Of a stretch of 48,937 bases of DNA, positions 29,351-37,378 are shown in pieces. Made by a program: the position numbers and the translations under genes. Position 1 is the first letter of the stretch, and each line of letters begins with the position of its first letter. The notes under the pieces are model-generated. The model made no database searches and was not told the DNA's origin. It saw only the letters and a list, made by a program, of their open reading frames with translations. Source of the DNA: REEB48 sp964355085 (GTDB lineage: Bacteria > Patescibacteriota > Minisyncoccia > UBA6257 > 02-FULL-45-10c). Where the stretch lies: positions 1 through 48,937 of the forward strand of contig CAYHBW010000003.1 in the NCBI GenBank assembly GCA_964355085.1, read 5' to 3'.

Positions 29351-30118
29351 CTAATCGTAATATCCTGATAACTTCAACCATTTTTCGTTTTCCCATTCCC
29401 ACAATTTCTTTGCTCCCAGAAACGCCTGGAAATCATTTTTCCAGTCCGGAAATTCCTGGATTTCGGTGATCCCTGTCAGTTCTGACCACTGGTGCTCGCC
29501 GGAGCAGGGATATTTCTTTCCTCTGCGGACTTTATTGCGTCCGCCTTTCGGCCGCATGGTGGCGCCGCATTTCAGACAGGTATGAACTTGATCGATTCGG
29601 AGAATCCAGCGGGTTTCCAGATTCGGAAATTCCGGGATAAGTGCATCCATATATGCGGAAGTCTGCAGATTGTAATCACGATAGATGGCCTGGGAGGTCT
29701 TGATGTCCAGGACGCCGAATTTTCCGCCGATCGTCGCCAGCGTGTCAATTGTGCCGGCATAGCGGTGATGCGGATGGAAAATCCGCCGTTCGACATGCTC
29801 CGGACGTATATCAATTGCATTTTCCAGGAAAAACTTCTGAAAACTGCGGACTGCCGGCGCGATGGCCGCCGGAATTTCAGGAGATTCTCCGATCATCAGT
29901 TTTTCCACAACCTCATGGACCGCTGTTCCTTCTTTGGCGGAGTTTTCCGTTATTTCTTTTGCAGCTTTGTAACTCGGAGCTTCACCGTAAAACCAATAAA
30001 GAGCCGGCTTGGATTTGATTTCCAGAACTTTTGTCACGCGGGGATACCATTTACCGTCAATCGTGTATCCGGCCTGCTCTTTAAACTCTTCGACATTATT
30101 GTAATCAAATAAGGACAT
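29351..30118 (-). CDS. PD-(D/E)XK nuclease-fold protein with zinc insert
   Basis: RecB/Cas4-like nuclease fold, 255 aa. H68 (GTAVHEV), D125 (AGTIDTLA), D138-I-K140 (GVLDIKTSQ) and Q152 (LQTSAYMDAL) are in the expected order of the active site. A zinc site follows: C181, C184, C205 and H209, with a basic loop (RPKGGRNKVRRGKK). It probably cuts or processes DNA. No cas genes or repeats are nearby. The plus-strand ORFs over it are shadows. Confidence 0.82.
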   Translation of the reverse strand: MSLFDYNNVEEFKEQAGYTIDGKWYPRVTKVLEIKSKPALYWFYGEAPSYKAAKEITENSAKEGTAVHEVVEKLMIGESPEIPAAIAPAVRSFQKFFLENAIDIRPEHVERRIFHPHHRYAGTIDTLATIGGKFGVLDIKTSQAIYRDYNLQTSAYMDALIPEFPNLETRWILRIDQVHTCLKCGATMRPKGGRNKVRRGKKYPCSGEHQWSELTGITEIQEFPDWKNDFQAFLGAKKLWEWENEKWLKLSGYYD

Positions 30119-30185
30119 ATTTTTGTGAAACTGACTCCTATATATTATCCCAGACCGACTTTAAAGTAAAAACATCTGGTAATTT

Positions 30186-30224
30186 AATTTTCAATGGGTT
30201 AGATTGTTAGCAACATTGAAAATT
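30186..30224 (+). promoter_or_regulatory. 11-bp inverted repeat in the leader of the caspase-like gene
   Basis: AATTTTCAATG (30186-30196) and CATTGAAAATT (30214-30224) are perfect inverted repeats ending at the edge of the GAGGAG ribosome binding site. It may be an operator or an RNA hairpin masking translation. Confidence 0.5.
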
Positions 30225-30236
30225 GAGGAGGGACTG

Positions 30237-30872
30237 ATGATGTTCGTCATCGTGACTGCGGCGCCAAGCCCGATAGATATAGCAGACGCAAACGCAGGAA
30301 GATTCCTGCGGGATACCTCGAATTTTTGCGATTCTCTGGAAAAAAATCTCGGTATCGGCCGTGACGCCATGATCAATCTCCATTTCGGCGTCAATAATCT
30401 GAAGGACGCAGCTTCCGTAAAAAAGGAAATCGAAAGCATCCTGTTGGAGCATCAGGACGAAGATCTGTGTCTCGTCTACATCGGGCATGGACAGGAGAGT
30501 GGCTGGGCTTTAAGTGGGGAAAGAGACAATGAAGCGCTGGCTTATGATGAGATGCGGCTCACTTTCGCGCTTCATTCCGGCAATTTGATCTTTTTGAACT
30601 GCTGTTGCTATGGCGGAGCCGGCATAAGCGCCCTTGAATCTCATTCAGGTGAAAATCTGCTGATTTCTCCGCTACCGGCTACTCATTCTGGATATGTGCA
30701 TAATTTTCTTTCAACGGCGATTCGAAGCTGGAAATACGGCAATTTCTACGATCCCTATGTCTGCAGAGATAATCTGGACAGCAAGCCAGTGGTTTCCGGA
30801 AACCAGGAACTTCAGAAGCTTTTCTTTCTATCCGGAATTCCGGCGGAATCCGGAGGCGTTTATGCCAGATGA
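30237..30872 (+). CDS. Caspase-like protease (peptidase C14 fold), 211 aa
   Basis: Putative caspase-fold cysteine protease. LCLVYIGHGQESGW holds the predicted catalytic H84 and LIFLNCCCYGGAG the predicted C123, matching the GHG and DxCxSG pattern of metacaspase-like proteins, although the Asp before Cys is Asn (N121). The start follows GAGGAGG; the frame runs 11 codons further up through the leader hairpin. There is no signal peptide. The last 11 nt overlap the next gene, a two-helix membrane protein. Activity is inferred. Confidence 0.65.
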   Translation: MMFVIVTAAPSPIDIADANAGRFLRDTSNFCDSLEKNLGIGRDAMINLHFGVNNLKDAASVKKEIESILLEHQDEDLCLVYIGHGQESGWALSGERDNEALAYDEMRLTFALHSGNLIFLNCCCYGGAGISALESHSGENLLISPLPATHSGYVHNFLSTAIRSWKYGNFYDPYVCRDNLDSKPVVSGNQELQKLFFLSGIPAESGGVYAR

Positions 30873-31038
30873 AAAAAACAGGAAACTGAATGAAATATTG
30901 GCGCTGATGGTTTTGGCGGCGGCCGTCGCCGTCCTGACCTATCCGTTACTGCAGATACTGGGCATCAATGCCATCCTGATTGAAGCATCAATGTGGTGCT
31001 CAAAAGCTATATTCATTTATTTCGGAATTCCGATGTGA
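30862..31038 (+). CDS. Two-helix membrane mini-protein, 58 aa
   Basis: After a charged N-terminus (MPDEKNRKLNE) come two hydrophobic helices (ILALMVLAAAVAVLTYPLL and INAILIEASMWCSKAIFIYF). ATG 30862 has CGGAGG 6 nt upstream and lies inside the last codons of the caspase-like gene, so translation is probably coupled. A terminator follows. Such a pair could be a protease and a membrane partner or pore, but that is conjecture. Confidence 0.68.
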   Translation: MPDEKNRKLNEILALMVLAAAVAVLTYPLLQILGINAILIEASMWCSKAIFIYFGIPM

Positions 31039-31048
31039 TATCCGATCG

Positions 31049-31089
31049 ACCCCCGCGCCGTTTCAGGCAACGGGGTTTTTTATTTTTTT
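31049..31089 (+). terminator. Terminator of the caspase-like/mini-protein pair
   Basis: CCCC..GCC-GTTTCA-GGC..GGGG imperfect stem followed by TTTTTTATTTTTTT. Confidence 0.7.
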
Positions 31090-31109
31090 GATGCTATAAT
31101 ATCAATATT

Positions 31110-32159
31110 ATGGATTTTTCGACTGTACTGATTTTACTGGCAATCATTGCCGGTTTCGTATTTCTGTATCTGGCGATAAAAAATCTCCAGCCGGAATCTA
31201 AAAATAACAATGATCAGTCATTTTTACTGATGCAGAATCAATTGCAGGATCTGCGCCGGACTCTGGATTCCAAACTCGGCGAATCAACGCGATCGATGCA
31301 GATGCAATATAGTGAAAGCGCCAAAATCATCCGCGACGTCACGGAAAAACTCACTAAGCTTGATGAAACAAATAAGCAGGTAGTCAGTTTTGCCGACCAG
31401 TTGGAAAATCTCCAGAATATCCTTAAGAATCCGAAGCAGCGGGGAATTCTCGGAGAATATTATCTCGAAACTCTGTTGAAAAATGTCTTGCCTCCGGGCA
31501 GATATCAGATGCAATACCCCTTCAAGGACGGCACAATCGTAGATGCCGTAATTTTCGTTCAGGACAAAATAATTCCGATTGATTCAAAATTCAGCTTGGA
31601 GAATTACAATCGGATTCTGGACGCCCGCGACGAGGAAACAAGGGCGGAATCGGAAAAATCTTTCAAGCAGGATTTGAAGAACCGCATTGATGAAACCGCC
31701 AAATACGTGAAGCCGGAAGAGGGAACCATGGATTTCGCTTTCATGTTCATTCCGGCGGAAGGTATTTATTACGATCTTCTCATAAATAAAATCGGCGTAG
31801 TCAAGACAAATACGCAGGATCTCATACAATACGCGTTCAAAGACAAGCACGTAATCATAGTTTCTCCGACATCTTTTCTCGCGTATTTGCAGACGGTTTT
31901 ACAGGGACTGAAAGCTCTGCAGATTGAAGAATCCGCCAAAGAAATCCGGAAACGCGTGGAGATGCTTGGAAAACATCTTTCCAGCTATGAAGAATATATG
32001 AAAAAACTCGGCACGCACCTCGGGACTTCAGTGAATATGTACAACAGCGCTTATAAGGAACTTGGAAAAATAGACAAAGATGTTTTGAAAATAACCGACA
32101 GCGCCATAGGCATCGAGCCGGATCTTCTGGAAAAGCCGGAAGCGGCAAATGAAGAGTGA
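31110..32159 (+). CDS. rmuC: DNA recombination protein RmuC homologue
   Basis: Membrane-anchored protein with a predicted nuclease-like fold, linked to limiting inverted-repeat rearrangements. N-terminal helix (residues 4-23), then a long coiled coil, then the RmuC core: GILGEYYLETLLKNVLPPG, DGTIVDAVIFVQDKIIPIDSK and EGTMDFAFMFIPAEGIYYDL. 349 aa. TATAAT (31095-31100) ends 9 nt before ATG with no Shine-Dalgarno, so a housekeeping-style gene sits in the middle of the accessory block. Confidence 0.92.
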   Translation: MDFSTVLILLAIIAGFVFLYLAIKNLQPESKNNNDQSFLLMQNQLQDLRRTLDSKLGESTRSMQMQYSESAKIIRDVTEKLTKLDETNKQVVSFADQLENLQNILKNPKQRGILGEYYLETLLKNVLPPGRYQMQYPFKDGTIVDAVIFVQDKIIPIDSKFSLENYNRILDARDEETRAESEKSFKQDLKNRIDETAKYVKPEEGTMDFAFMFIPAEGIYYDLLINKIGVVKTNTQDLIQYAFKDKHVIIVSPTSFLAYLQTVLQGLKALQIEESAKEIRKRVEMLGKHLSSYEEYMKKLGTHLGTSVNMYNSAYKELGKIDKDVLKITDSAIGIEPDLLEKPEAANEE

Positions 32160-32170
32160 CAGTTTCTTAT

Positions 32171-32199
32171 TTGACAACATACAATAAATAATCTTTAAT
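32171..32199 (+). promoter_or_regulatory. Promoter of the 191-aa orphan gene
   Basis: TTGACA (32171-32176), 17-nt spacer, TTTAAT (32194-32199). Confidence 0.7.
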
Positions 32200-32233
32200 A
32201 TATCCAGAACGTTGGCAGATTAGGAGGAAGGCG

Positions 32234-32809
32234 ATGACGATGAGGGAGATAAAGGATCTTATCCAGGAGACTGAAAAATCCGTTGCGACTTTGCTTCCGG
32301 ATCGGGCGCTATATGCTCTTCTTGAGAATCTCGTTAAATCGGTTGATGGCGGTATTTTTGATAAACAGATAGGGCGCGATCTTGATTGTCCGCTCAAGTC
32401 TTCAGTTTTTCCTCAAGCTATCAGAGAAGATGATTTCGCTGGTACTGGATATAATTTCTGGTTCGGCAAGCTTGGAGATGATTTTCCCGAATTCATCGTT
32501 TCCGGCGTTTGTTTCAACAAGGTGGAATCTGATTATTACGGATTACTAAACCGATTGTTTTTCGGCCGGGTGAAGCGCGTCACTCTTCGCGCTTATATTT
32601 CCGTGAACAAGTTCAATGCATACGCGGAAGCGATGGCTGTCTATGACGTATACGCGGACGGGAGAACGGAGACTGTCGAAGGATTTCCGGATCTTAAGGA
32701 TTTGTACCTTAAGTTGAAAGAGAGATTTTTCAAGCTAAGGGATGAGCGAACTAAAAAATTGCTCTTGGCAAAAAGTAAGATAGTCGAGCTGATAATGGAT
32801 GAGATATAA
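32234..32809 (+). CDS. Orphan protein, 191 aa
   Basis: Unrecognised cytoplasmic protein. The N-terminal third is helical (REIKDLIQETEKSVATLL), the middle is aromatic and beta-like (GTGYNFWFGKLGDDFPEFIV, RVTLRAYISVNKFN), and the C-terminus is a basic helix (LKLKERFFKLRDERTKKLLL). ATG 32234 follows AGGAGGAAGG. Own promoter and terminator. Position between rmuC and a nucleotidyltransferase gives no clear hint. Confidence 0.72.
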   Translation: MTMREIKDLIQETEKSVATLLPDRALYALLENLVKSVDGGIFDKQIGRDLDCPLKSSVFPQAIREDDFAGTGYNFWFGKLGDDFPEFIVSGVCFNKVESDYYGLLNRLFFGRVKRVTLRAYISVNKFNAYAEAMAVYDVYADGRTETVEGFPDLKDLYLKLKERFFKLRDERTKKLLLAKSKIVELIMDEI

Positions 32810-32825
32810 TCAGCCGCTGATTCAT

Positions 32826-32850
32826 AAGGAGCCACAAGCTCCTTTTTTGT
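32826..32850 (+). terminator. Terminator of the 191-aa gene
   Basis: AAGGAGC-CACAA-GCTCCTT followed by TTTTGTTTT. Confidence 0.85.
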
Positions 32851-32872
32851 TTTCCAGGTTATAATATCAATA

Positions 32873-33532
32873 ATGGACTTATACCAAAAAAAGTGGCGGA
32901 AATTCACCGGGCTTATCTGGCCTTTTCAGTTCATGCCTTTCGTCGATTTTGTCCTGGCATCCGGATCGCTAGCGACAAGAAATATCCGGAAAGAATCTGA
33001 TTTTGACGTGATCGTCGGAGTTCGAAATGGAAGGATTTTTACCGCAAGATTCCTATGTTTCCTGATTTTTAAGCTTCTTGGTTCATGGGCAAAACACCCC
33101 GGTAATTCTGCGGATAAACTTTGTTTCAATCATTTTGTCGCTCCTGACGGCTATACGCTGAAACCGCCTCATAATGCGTATTGGCAGGAACTTTATTCAA
33201 AGTTGATTCCGATTTACGGCGATCCTCTGCATATCCAGAGATTCTACCGCGCTAATCAGCATTGGATGAAAGCTACGAAACTTTATGGGGAAGATTCCAG
33301 GCATGAAGTTTCCGGAAAGAACATCGTCGGAAAAACGATTGAAGAAATCCTCTCCGGTGATTTCGGCAATTGGCTGGAAGAAGAACTTAAAAAAATCCAA
33401 ATAAGAAAGATTGAAAAAAGCCGGGATCCGAAAAACGAATACAAGCCGCGTATGATCATAAACGACGACGAGCTGGAATTTCATCCCGACACGCGGAGAA
33501 TCGAGGAGCGTATGGAAAATTTCAAAGGATAG
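32873..33532 (+). CDS. Nucleotidyltransferase-fold protein (Pol beta superfamily)
   Basis: LASGSLATRNIRKESDFDVI contains GS followed by the SDxD metal motif of Pol-beta-type nucleotidyltransferases. The rest of the 219 aa does not match a tRNA or antibiotic nucleotidyltransferase I know, and it is short for a CD-NTase. C-terminal half is basic and helical (WLEEELKKIQIRKIEKSRD). TATAAT (32860-32865) ends 7 nt before ATG, so this gene is of the leaderless type, unlike its neighbours. Substrate unknown. Confidence 0.75.
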   Translation: MDLYQKKWRKFTGLIWPFQFMPFVDFVLASGSLATRNIRKESDFDVIVGVRNGRIFTARFLCFLIFKLLGSWAKHPGNSADKLCFNHFVAPDGYTLKPPHNAYWQELYSKLIPIYGDPLHIQRFYRANQHWMKATKLYGEDSRHEVSGKNIVGKTIEEILSGDFGNWLEEELKKIQIRKIEKSRDPKNEYKPRMIINDDELEFHPDTRRIEERMENFKG

Positions 33533-33645
33533 ATTTAAGAAAAGATTGATTCGGATTCTGAATAAGGTTACGATTAAGCCAAGTACTTTGATTCGCCGGG
33601 GGGAGATTGAACGGATGCCTGATCTGCAGGAATAATCCCGATAGG

Positions 33646-34263
33646 ATGGCTGAAATAACCGCCCATAATTTTTTTGACTGGCTCGTGGGGAAAGCGGGTT
33701 ATTTTAAGGTCATACACACTCCGCCGAATAGCCGACGCGATCGGGAGGGGAAAGATTTCATACTTGTCCGTAAAGGATGCAGATTCGGTCTTTATATACA
33801 GATAAAATCATTCCGCGTATTGAGCCGGGAAGTCCTGGATCGTCGGCTTGATCGCGTCCGGAAGGGCGAGAAATTGCGCAGGGGAAATCCCGAAACCCTT
33901 GAAACGCCGGAAAAAATGCGCGATCATATTTTCCGGGTTCTCCGCGAAGTCCGCCGGACGGGTCTTTATTCGAATGATTCCGTATTCCGGGAAGAATTCC
34001 AAAAAATCGCCAAAGATATAGGTCTTTTCAGGACACTTGGAAATGAGAAGGAATTTGAAAAACTCGTCCAGGCATACGGCAAGGTCGAAGCATATCTCAA
34101 TCTTTTTGAGAAGCAGATAAGGCACGCGAATCTGTATCCTCCGGTGAAAGTTTTCCTGATCGTCGTAACCAGCGAAGGGACGGATCAGGATACCCAGCTG
34201 GAAAAGCTCAAAAAGGAATGTCCGGAGATCATATGGCAGGCCTTCCGGAAAATCACCCGATGA
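33646..34263 (+). CDS. Nuclease-like protein with D..QxK motif, 205 aa
   Basis: HNFFDWLVGKAGYFKVIHTP then REGKDFILVRKG and GLYIQIKSFRV give a D-x(n)-QxKS pattern as in restriction-endonuclease-like folds. The C-terminal half is helical, ending in VKVFLIVVTSEGT. Start is uncertain: ATG 33646 aligns best, although the frame is open to TTG 33607 and a GGGGGAG lies upstream of an unrelated six-codon frame. A promoter is likely at 33547-33575 (TTGATT, 17 nt, TACGAT). Terminator follows. Nuclease function is inferred. Confidence 0.6.
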   Translation: MAEITAHNFFDWLVGKAGYFKVIHTPPNSRRDREGKDFILVRKGCRFGLYIQIKSFRVLSREVLDRRLDRVRKGEKLRRGNPETLETPEKMRDHIFRVLREVRRTGLYSNDSVFREEFQKIAKDIGLFRTLGNEKEFEKLVQAYGKVEAYLNLFEKQIRHANLYPPVKVFLIVVTSEGTDQDTQLEKLKKECPEIIWQAFRKITR

Positions 34264-34271
34264 TCCGACAT

Positions 34272-34310
34272 ATCCCGCACAGGAAAATCGTGCGGGATTT
34301 TTATTTTTTG
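34272..34310 (+). terminator. Terminator fused to the next promoter
   Basis: ATCCCGCAC pairs with GTGCGGGAT, then TTTTATTTTTTGACT, whose last six bases are the -35 box of the second caspase-like gene. Confidence 0.85.
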
Positions 34311-34336
34311 ACTTATCGGTTCCGATGCTCTAATTT
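34308..34336 (+). promoter_or_regulatory. Promoter of the second caspase-like gene
   Basis: TTGACT (34308-34313), 17-nt spacer, TAATTT (34331-34336). Confidence 0.7.
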
Positions 34337-34369
34337 TAGATGAGAACATCGAAAGATCCGGAGCTTCTC

Positions 34370-35161
34370 ATGCGACGCGCGATTCTGCTGGTTTATGATG
34401 AGCCGGAAAAGAAACTCGTCAAAGTTAAGCGGACCGGATTCTTGAAATTTATCCTGGATCTGCTTCCGTTTCTGGAACGGGAGGAGGATATTGAAGTCGA
34501 TTGTTTCTGCCTGAAAAACAACTCCATAGATCGGGCGAAAATCCTCATTCGATATCTCCGGAAACAGCTGAAATTCCGCGATGATCAGATAACTCTCCTC
34601 CGCGGATCGAGATTCGGCAATTCAGCGGAAATTTTGACCGCGCTCGGGCTTTTTTTTAAGAAATACCCGGAGGACGACATTCTTCTTTATTATGTCGGGC
34701 ATGGAATCACCAGTCCGAAGTTCGGCTGGTCCATCGGGCCGGGGAAATATATCCTTTATAAATTTTTAAAGAAAATTTTCAGTAAATTTTCAGGACGCCT
34801 GGTTTTCATCAACGACTGCTGCCACGCTCTGGCAGTAGACCAGCATCTTCGGATTTTGGCAGGCAGGTATCTCCTTTTCGGCGCATGCCGCAAAGGATGT
34901 ACCGCTTCCGAATCCATCCTGGACCCGGTTCTCGGATACTGGTTCCACAGAAAGCTGGCTGATCCGAAAGTAGCCCATACCGGCAAATTGAAGGATACGA
35001 TTATGGATATTCCTGCTTATGCAAGTCGCGGAAGTAATTTCAATTGCGGATGCGGCAGCAGATTCCATCCTTTGAAATTTTTCCGTCCGAGCAACGCACC
35101 TTCATTGAGGCGGGGATCGGAACTCGATCATATATTCTTTGCGGATAAACCGGAGACATGA
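34370..35161 (+). CDS. Caspase-like protease (metacaspase-type), 263 aa
   Basis: LLYYVGHGITSPKFGW carries the predicted catalytic H111 and LVFINDCCHALA the DxC motif with C151 (D149-C150-C151-H152), a better match to metacaspases than the first copy. A C-terminal region with clustered Cys/Arg (FNCGCGSRFHPLKFF) follows. I start at ATG 34370, with CCGGAG before it, because the promoter places transcription start near 34341; the frame also has an ATG at 34340. No signal peptide. Terminator overlaps the end. Proteolytic activity is inferred. Confidence 0.72.
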   Translation: MRRAILLVYDEPEKKLVKVKRTGFLKFILDLLPFLEREEDIEVDCFCLKNNSIDRAKILIRYLRKQLKFRDDQITLLRGSRFGNSAEILTALGLFFKKYPEDDILLYYVGHGITSPKFGWSIGPGKYILYKFLKKIFSKFSGRLVFINDCCHALAVDQHLRILAGRYLLFGACRKGCTASESILDPVLGYWFHRKLADPKVAHTGKLKDTIMDIPAYASRGSNFNCGCGSRFHPLKFFRPSNAPSLRRGSELDHIFFADKPET

Positions 35162-35180
35162 CTCCGGTTTTTTTATTCCG
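35147..35180 (+). terminator. Terminator overlapping the second caspase-like gene end
   Basis: AAACCGGAG (35147-35155) pairs with CTCCGGTTT (35162-35170), then TTTTTATT; the TGA stop lies in the loop. Confidence 0.85.
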
Positions 35181-35209
35181 TTACTTCAGGAAGAATCTTT
35201 TTGTTATAT

Positions 35210-35247
35210 TTGGCACTCTTGACGAAGGAGTGCTAATAACCTAAAAT
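35210..35247 (+). promoter_or_regulatory. CIRCE operator overlapping the groES promoter
   Basis: TTGGCACTC-N9-GAGTGCTAA (35210-35236) is the HrcA-binding CIRCE element with one mismatch to the consensus. TTGACG (35219-35224) in its spacer, 17 nt, then TAAAAT (35242-35247) forms a promoter, so HrcA binding would block polymerase. Two further TATAAT boxes follow at about 35252-35266. Confidence 0.9.
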
Positions 35248-35317
35248 TATCTATAATTTGCTATAATACCAAGGTCGCGTTCTAAAACTTAACACCTAAA
35301 AACTAAAACCTATCCAA

Positions 35318-35608
35318 ATGAATCTGCAGCCATTAAACAGCCATATCTTTCTTGAGCCGGTCGAAGAAGTCAAAACAACCAAGTCCGGAATCGTTCTTCC
35401 GGATACGGCGGAAAAAGAAAAATCGATGAAGGGCAGAGTTGTCGCCGCCGGTCCGGGCAAGCTCCTGGATAACGGTCAGCGCGCTCCGATGTCAGTCAAA
35501 ATCGGCGATCTGGTGCTTTTTAAAAAATACGGTCCGGATGAAATATAAATCGACGGGAAAAACTACCTGGTCTGTGAAGAAACAGACATCCTGGCAATAC
35601 TTAAATAA
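35318..35608 (+). pseudogene. groES: Co-chaperonin GroES with in-frame stop at codon 77
   Basis: GroES caps the GroEL chamber. MNLQPLNSHIFLEPVEEVKT to FKKYGPDEI is typical, but codon 77 (35546-35548) is TAA where a Lys codon is expected. Reading on in the same frame gives IDGKNYLVCEETDILAILK and a second TAA at 35606, a perfect GroES C-terminus. The break is thus one base (for example AAA to TAA), either a sequencing error or a true nonsense mutation removing the last 20 residues. A UAA codon reassignment is not supported elsewhere. groEL follows intact. Confidence 0.9.
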
Positions 35609-35650
35609 TTACTTTAAGACTTTACGAACTTTATAAACTTTCAACTACTA
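35605..35650. repeat. AAAGTC-family spacer (inverse) before groEL
   Basis: ACTTTAAGACTTTACGA and ACTTTATAAACTTTCAAC words, nearly the same as at 29311. Confidence 0.6.
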
Positions 35651-35654
35651 ACTT

Positions 35655-37301
35655 ATGGCCAAACTCGTAAAATTCAATGAAGACGCCCGCTCATCTCTTA
35701 AAAAAGGAATTGATGTCCTGGCGGAAGCAGTCAAAATGACCCTCGGGCCGAGAGGCCGCGCGGTTGTGATTGAAAAAGGATACGGCGCTCCGCAAGTCAC
35801 TTTAGACGGCGTAACAGTTGCCAAGGAAATTTCTTTATCTGATAAATTTGAAAATCTCGGAGCTGAACTCATCAAACAGGCCGCGGACAAAACAAATGAC
35901 AATGTCGGCGACGGAACCACTACTTCCATAGTTCTTGCCCATACAATGATTGAGGAAGGCGAAAAAGCCATTAAAGCGAAAGGATTCAATGTAATCCAGC
36001 TTGCGGAAGAGCTTAAGAAATCCAGCGAAAGCGTTATCAAAGCGCTGGAAGCGCAAAGTGAAATGACCAATGACGCAAAAAATATCCAGGAGGTCGCGAC
36101 TTTGTCTTCCAAGCATCCGGAAATCGGAAAACTCATATCCGACGTGATGATGAAGGTGGGAAAAGAAGGCGTTGTAACAGTCGAGGATTCCAACACTTTG
36201 GCCAACTCTTATGAAATGGTTGAAGGAATGCAGTTTGATCGCGGATACGTTTCCCAATATATGGTGACCAATCCGGAAAAAATGGAAGCAGTCCTGGAAA
36301 ATCCTTATATTCTTGTAACTGATAAAAAGATCTCTTCAATCCAGGAACTTCTTCCGGTTCTGGAGAAGGTCGTCCAAAGCGGAAAGAAAGAACTCGTGAT
36401 TGTCGCCGAGGAAGTTGACGGAGAGGCGCTTGCCACGCTTGTCGTGAATAAATTGCGCGGAATTTTCACTGTCCTTGCGGTCAAGGCACCGGGCTTCGGC
36501 GACCGCAGAAAGGAAATGCTTCAGGATATCTGCATCGTGACCGGCGCAGATTTCATTTCCGAGGAAGTCGGAAAGAAATTCGATGCAGTCGATATTCATC
36601 AGCTCGGACAGGCGCATCGCGTGGCTTCGACAAAGGACAATACGACTATTGTCGGAGGAAAAGGCGACAAGAAAGCCATAACTGACCGCGTTTCCCAGCT
36701 TAAACAGCAGCTTCAGAAAACCGATTCGGATTTTGACCGTGAAAAACTTCAGGAAAGAATCGGAAAACTTTCCGGCGGAGTGGCTGTCATCAAAGTCGGC
36801 GCGCCGACCGAATCAGCCCAGAAAGAGCTCAAGCAAAGAGTGGAGGACGCAGTATTCGCAACTCGCGCGGCCATGGAAGAGGGAATTGTTCCGGGCGGCG
36901 GCATGGCGCTTTTCAATGTCCATCTGGTTGAAAAAGAAAGTAAGAAGTCCAATGAGGTGGAAAAATCCGCGCATACGATACTGTTGAAGGCCTTGGAAGC
37001 TCCGATCCGCGCGATTGCCGAGAACAGCGGACAGAATGCCGATGAAGTCGTAAAAAAACTTTCATCTGAAAAATCCAAATCAAAAGATAACTGGCTCGGA
37101 TTCAATGCAATGACCAATGAAGTGGTTGATCTGAAGAAATTCGGGATCATCGATCCTTTGAAAGTCACCAAGACCGCATTTATGAATGCTGTTTCCGTAG
37201 CAGCGACTTATCTGACGATCGGTTCGGCCGTAACCGACAAGCCGGAACCTCCGTCTGCCGGCGGCGCGTCAATGGGCGGGGGAATGCCGGGGATGATGTA
37301 G
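35655..37301 (+). CDS. groL: Chaperonin GroEL
   Basis: ATP-dependent folding chamber. VKMTLGPRGRAVVIE, DGVTVAKEI, NVGDGTTTSIVLAHTM, KAPGFGDRRKEMLQDI and VEEGIVPGGG-like AMEEGIVPGGGMAL are all present, and the C-terminus carries the GGM-type tail (MGGGMPGMM). 548 aa, complete, without frameshift. It lies 46 nt after the extended groES frame and should be under the same CIRCE control. Confidence 0.98.
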   Translation: MAKLVKFNEDARSSLKKGIDVLAEAVKMTLGPRGRAVVIEKGYGAPQVTLDGVTVAKEISLSDKFENLGAELIKQAADKTNDNVGDGTTTSIVLAHTMIEEGEKAIKAKGFNVIQLAEELKKSSESVIKALEAQSEMTNDAKNIQEVATLSSKHPEIGKLISDVMMKVGKEGVVTVEDSNTLANSYEMVEGMQFDRGYVSQYMVTNPEKMEAVLENPYILVTDKKISSIQELLPVLEKVVQSGKKELVIVAEEVDGEALATLVVNKLRGIFTVLAVKAPGFGDRRKEMLQDICIVTGADFISEEVGKKFDAVDIHQLGQAHRVASTKDNTTIVGGKGDKKAITDRVSQLKQQLQKTDSDFDREKLQERIGKLSGGVAVIKVGAPTESAQKELKQRVEDAVFATRAAMEEGIVPGGGMALFNVHLVEKESKKSNEVEKSAHTILLKALEAPIRAIAENSGQNADEVVKKLSSEKSKSKDNWLGFNAMTNEVVDLKKFGIIDPLKVTKTAFMNAVSVAATYLTIGSAVTDKPEPPSAGGASMGGGMPGMM

Positions 37302-37312
37302 TATGAATGATG

Positions 37313-37346
37313 AAAATCCGCTTTACATAAGCGGATTTTTGTTTTA
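37313..37346 (+). terminator. groEL terminator
   Basis: AAAATCCGC pairs with GCGGATTTT (37313-37321 with 37331-37339), then TGTTTT. Confidence 0.9.
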
Positions 37347-37378
37347 AAATATCAAAAGTTCAAATAACGGAGGCGAAC

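Noticed and set aside
29351..30118. Cas4 of a CRISPR system
   Set aside because: The fold motifs are shared by many RecB-like nucleases; there is no CRISPR array or other cas gene in the window.
32873..33532. CD-NTase of a CBASS defence system
   Set aside because: Too short, lacks recognisable CD-NTase features beyond GS/SDxD, and no typical effector is fused or directly adjacent.
35318..35608. Alternative genetic code (UAA read as Lys)
   Set aside because: Many genes in the window end at TAA at the expected family length, so only this codon is out of place.
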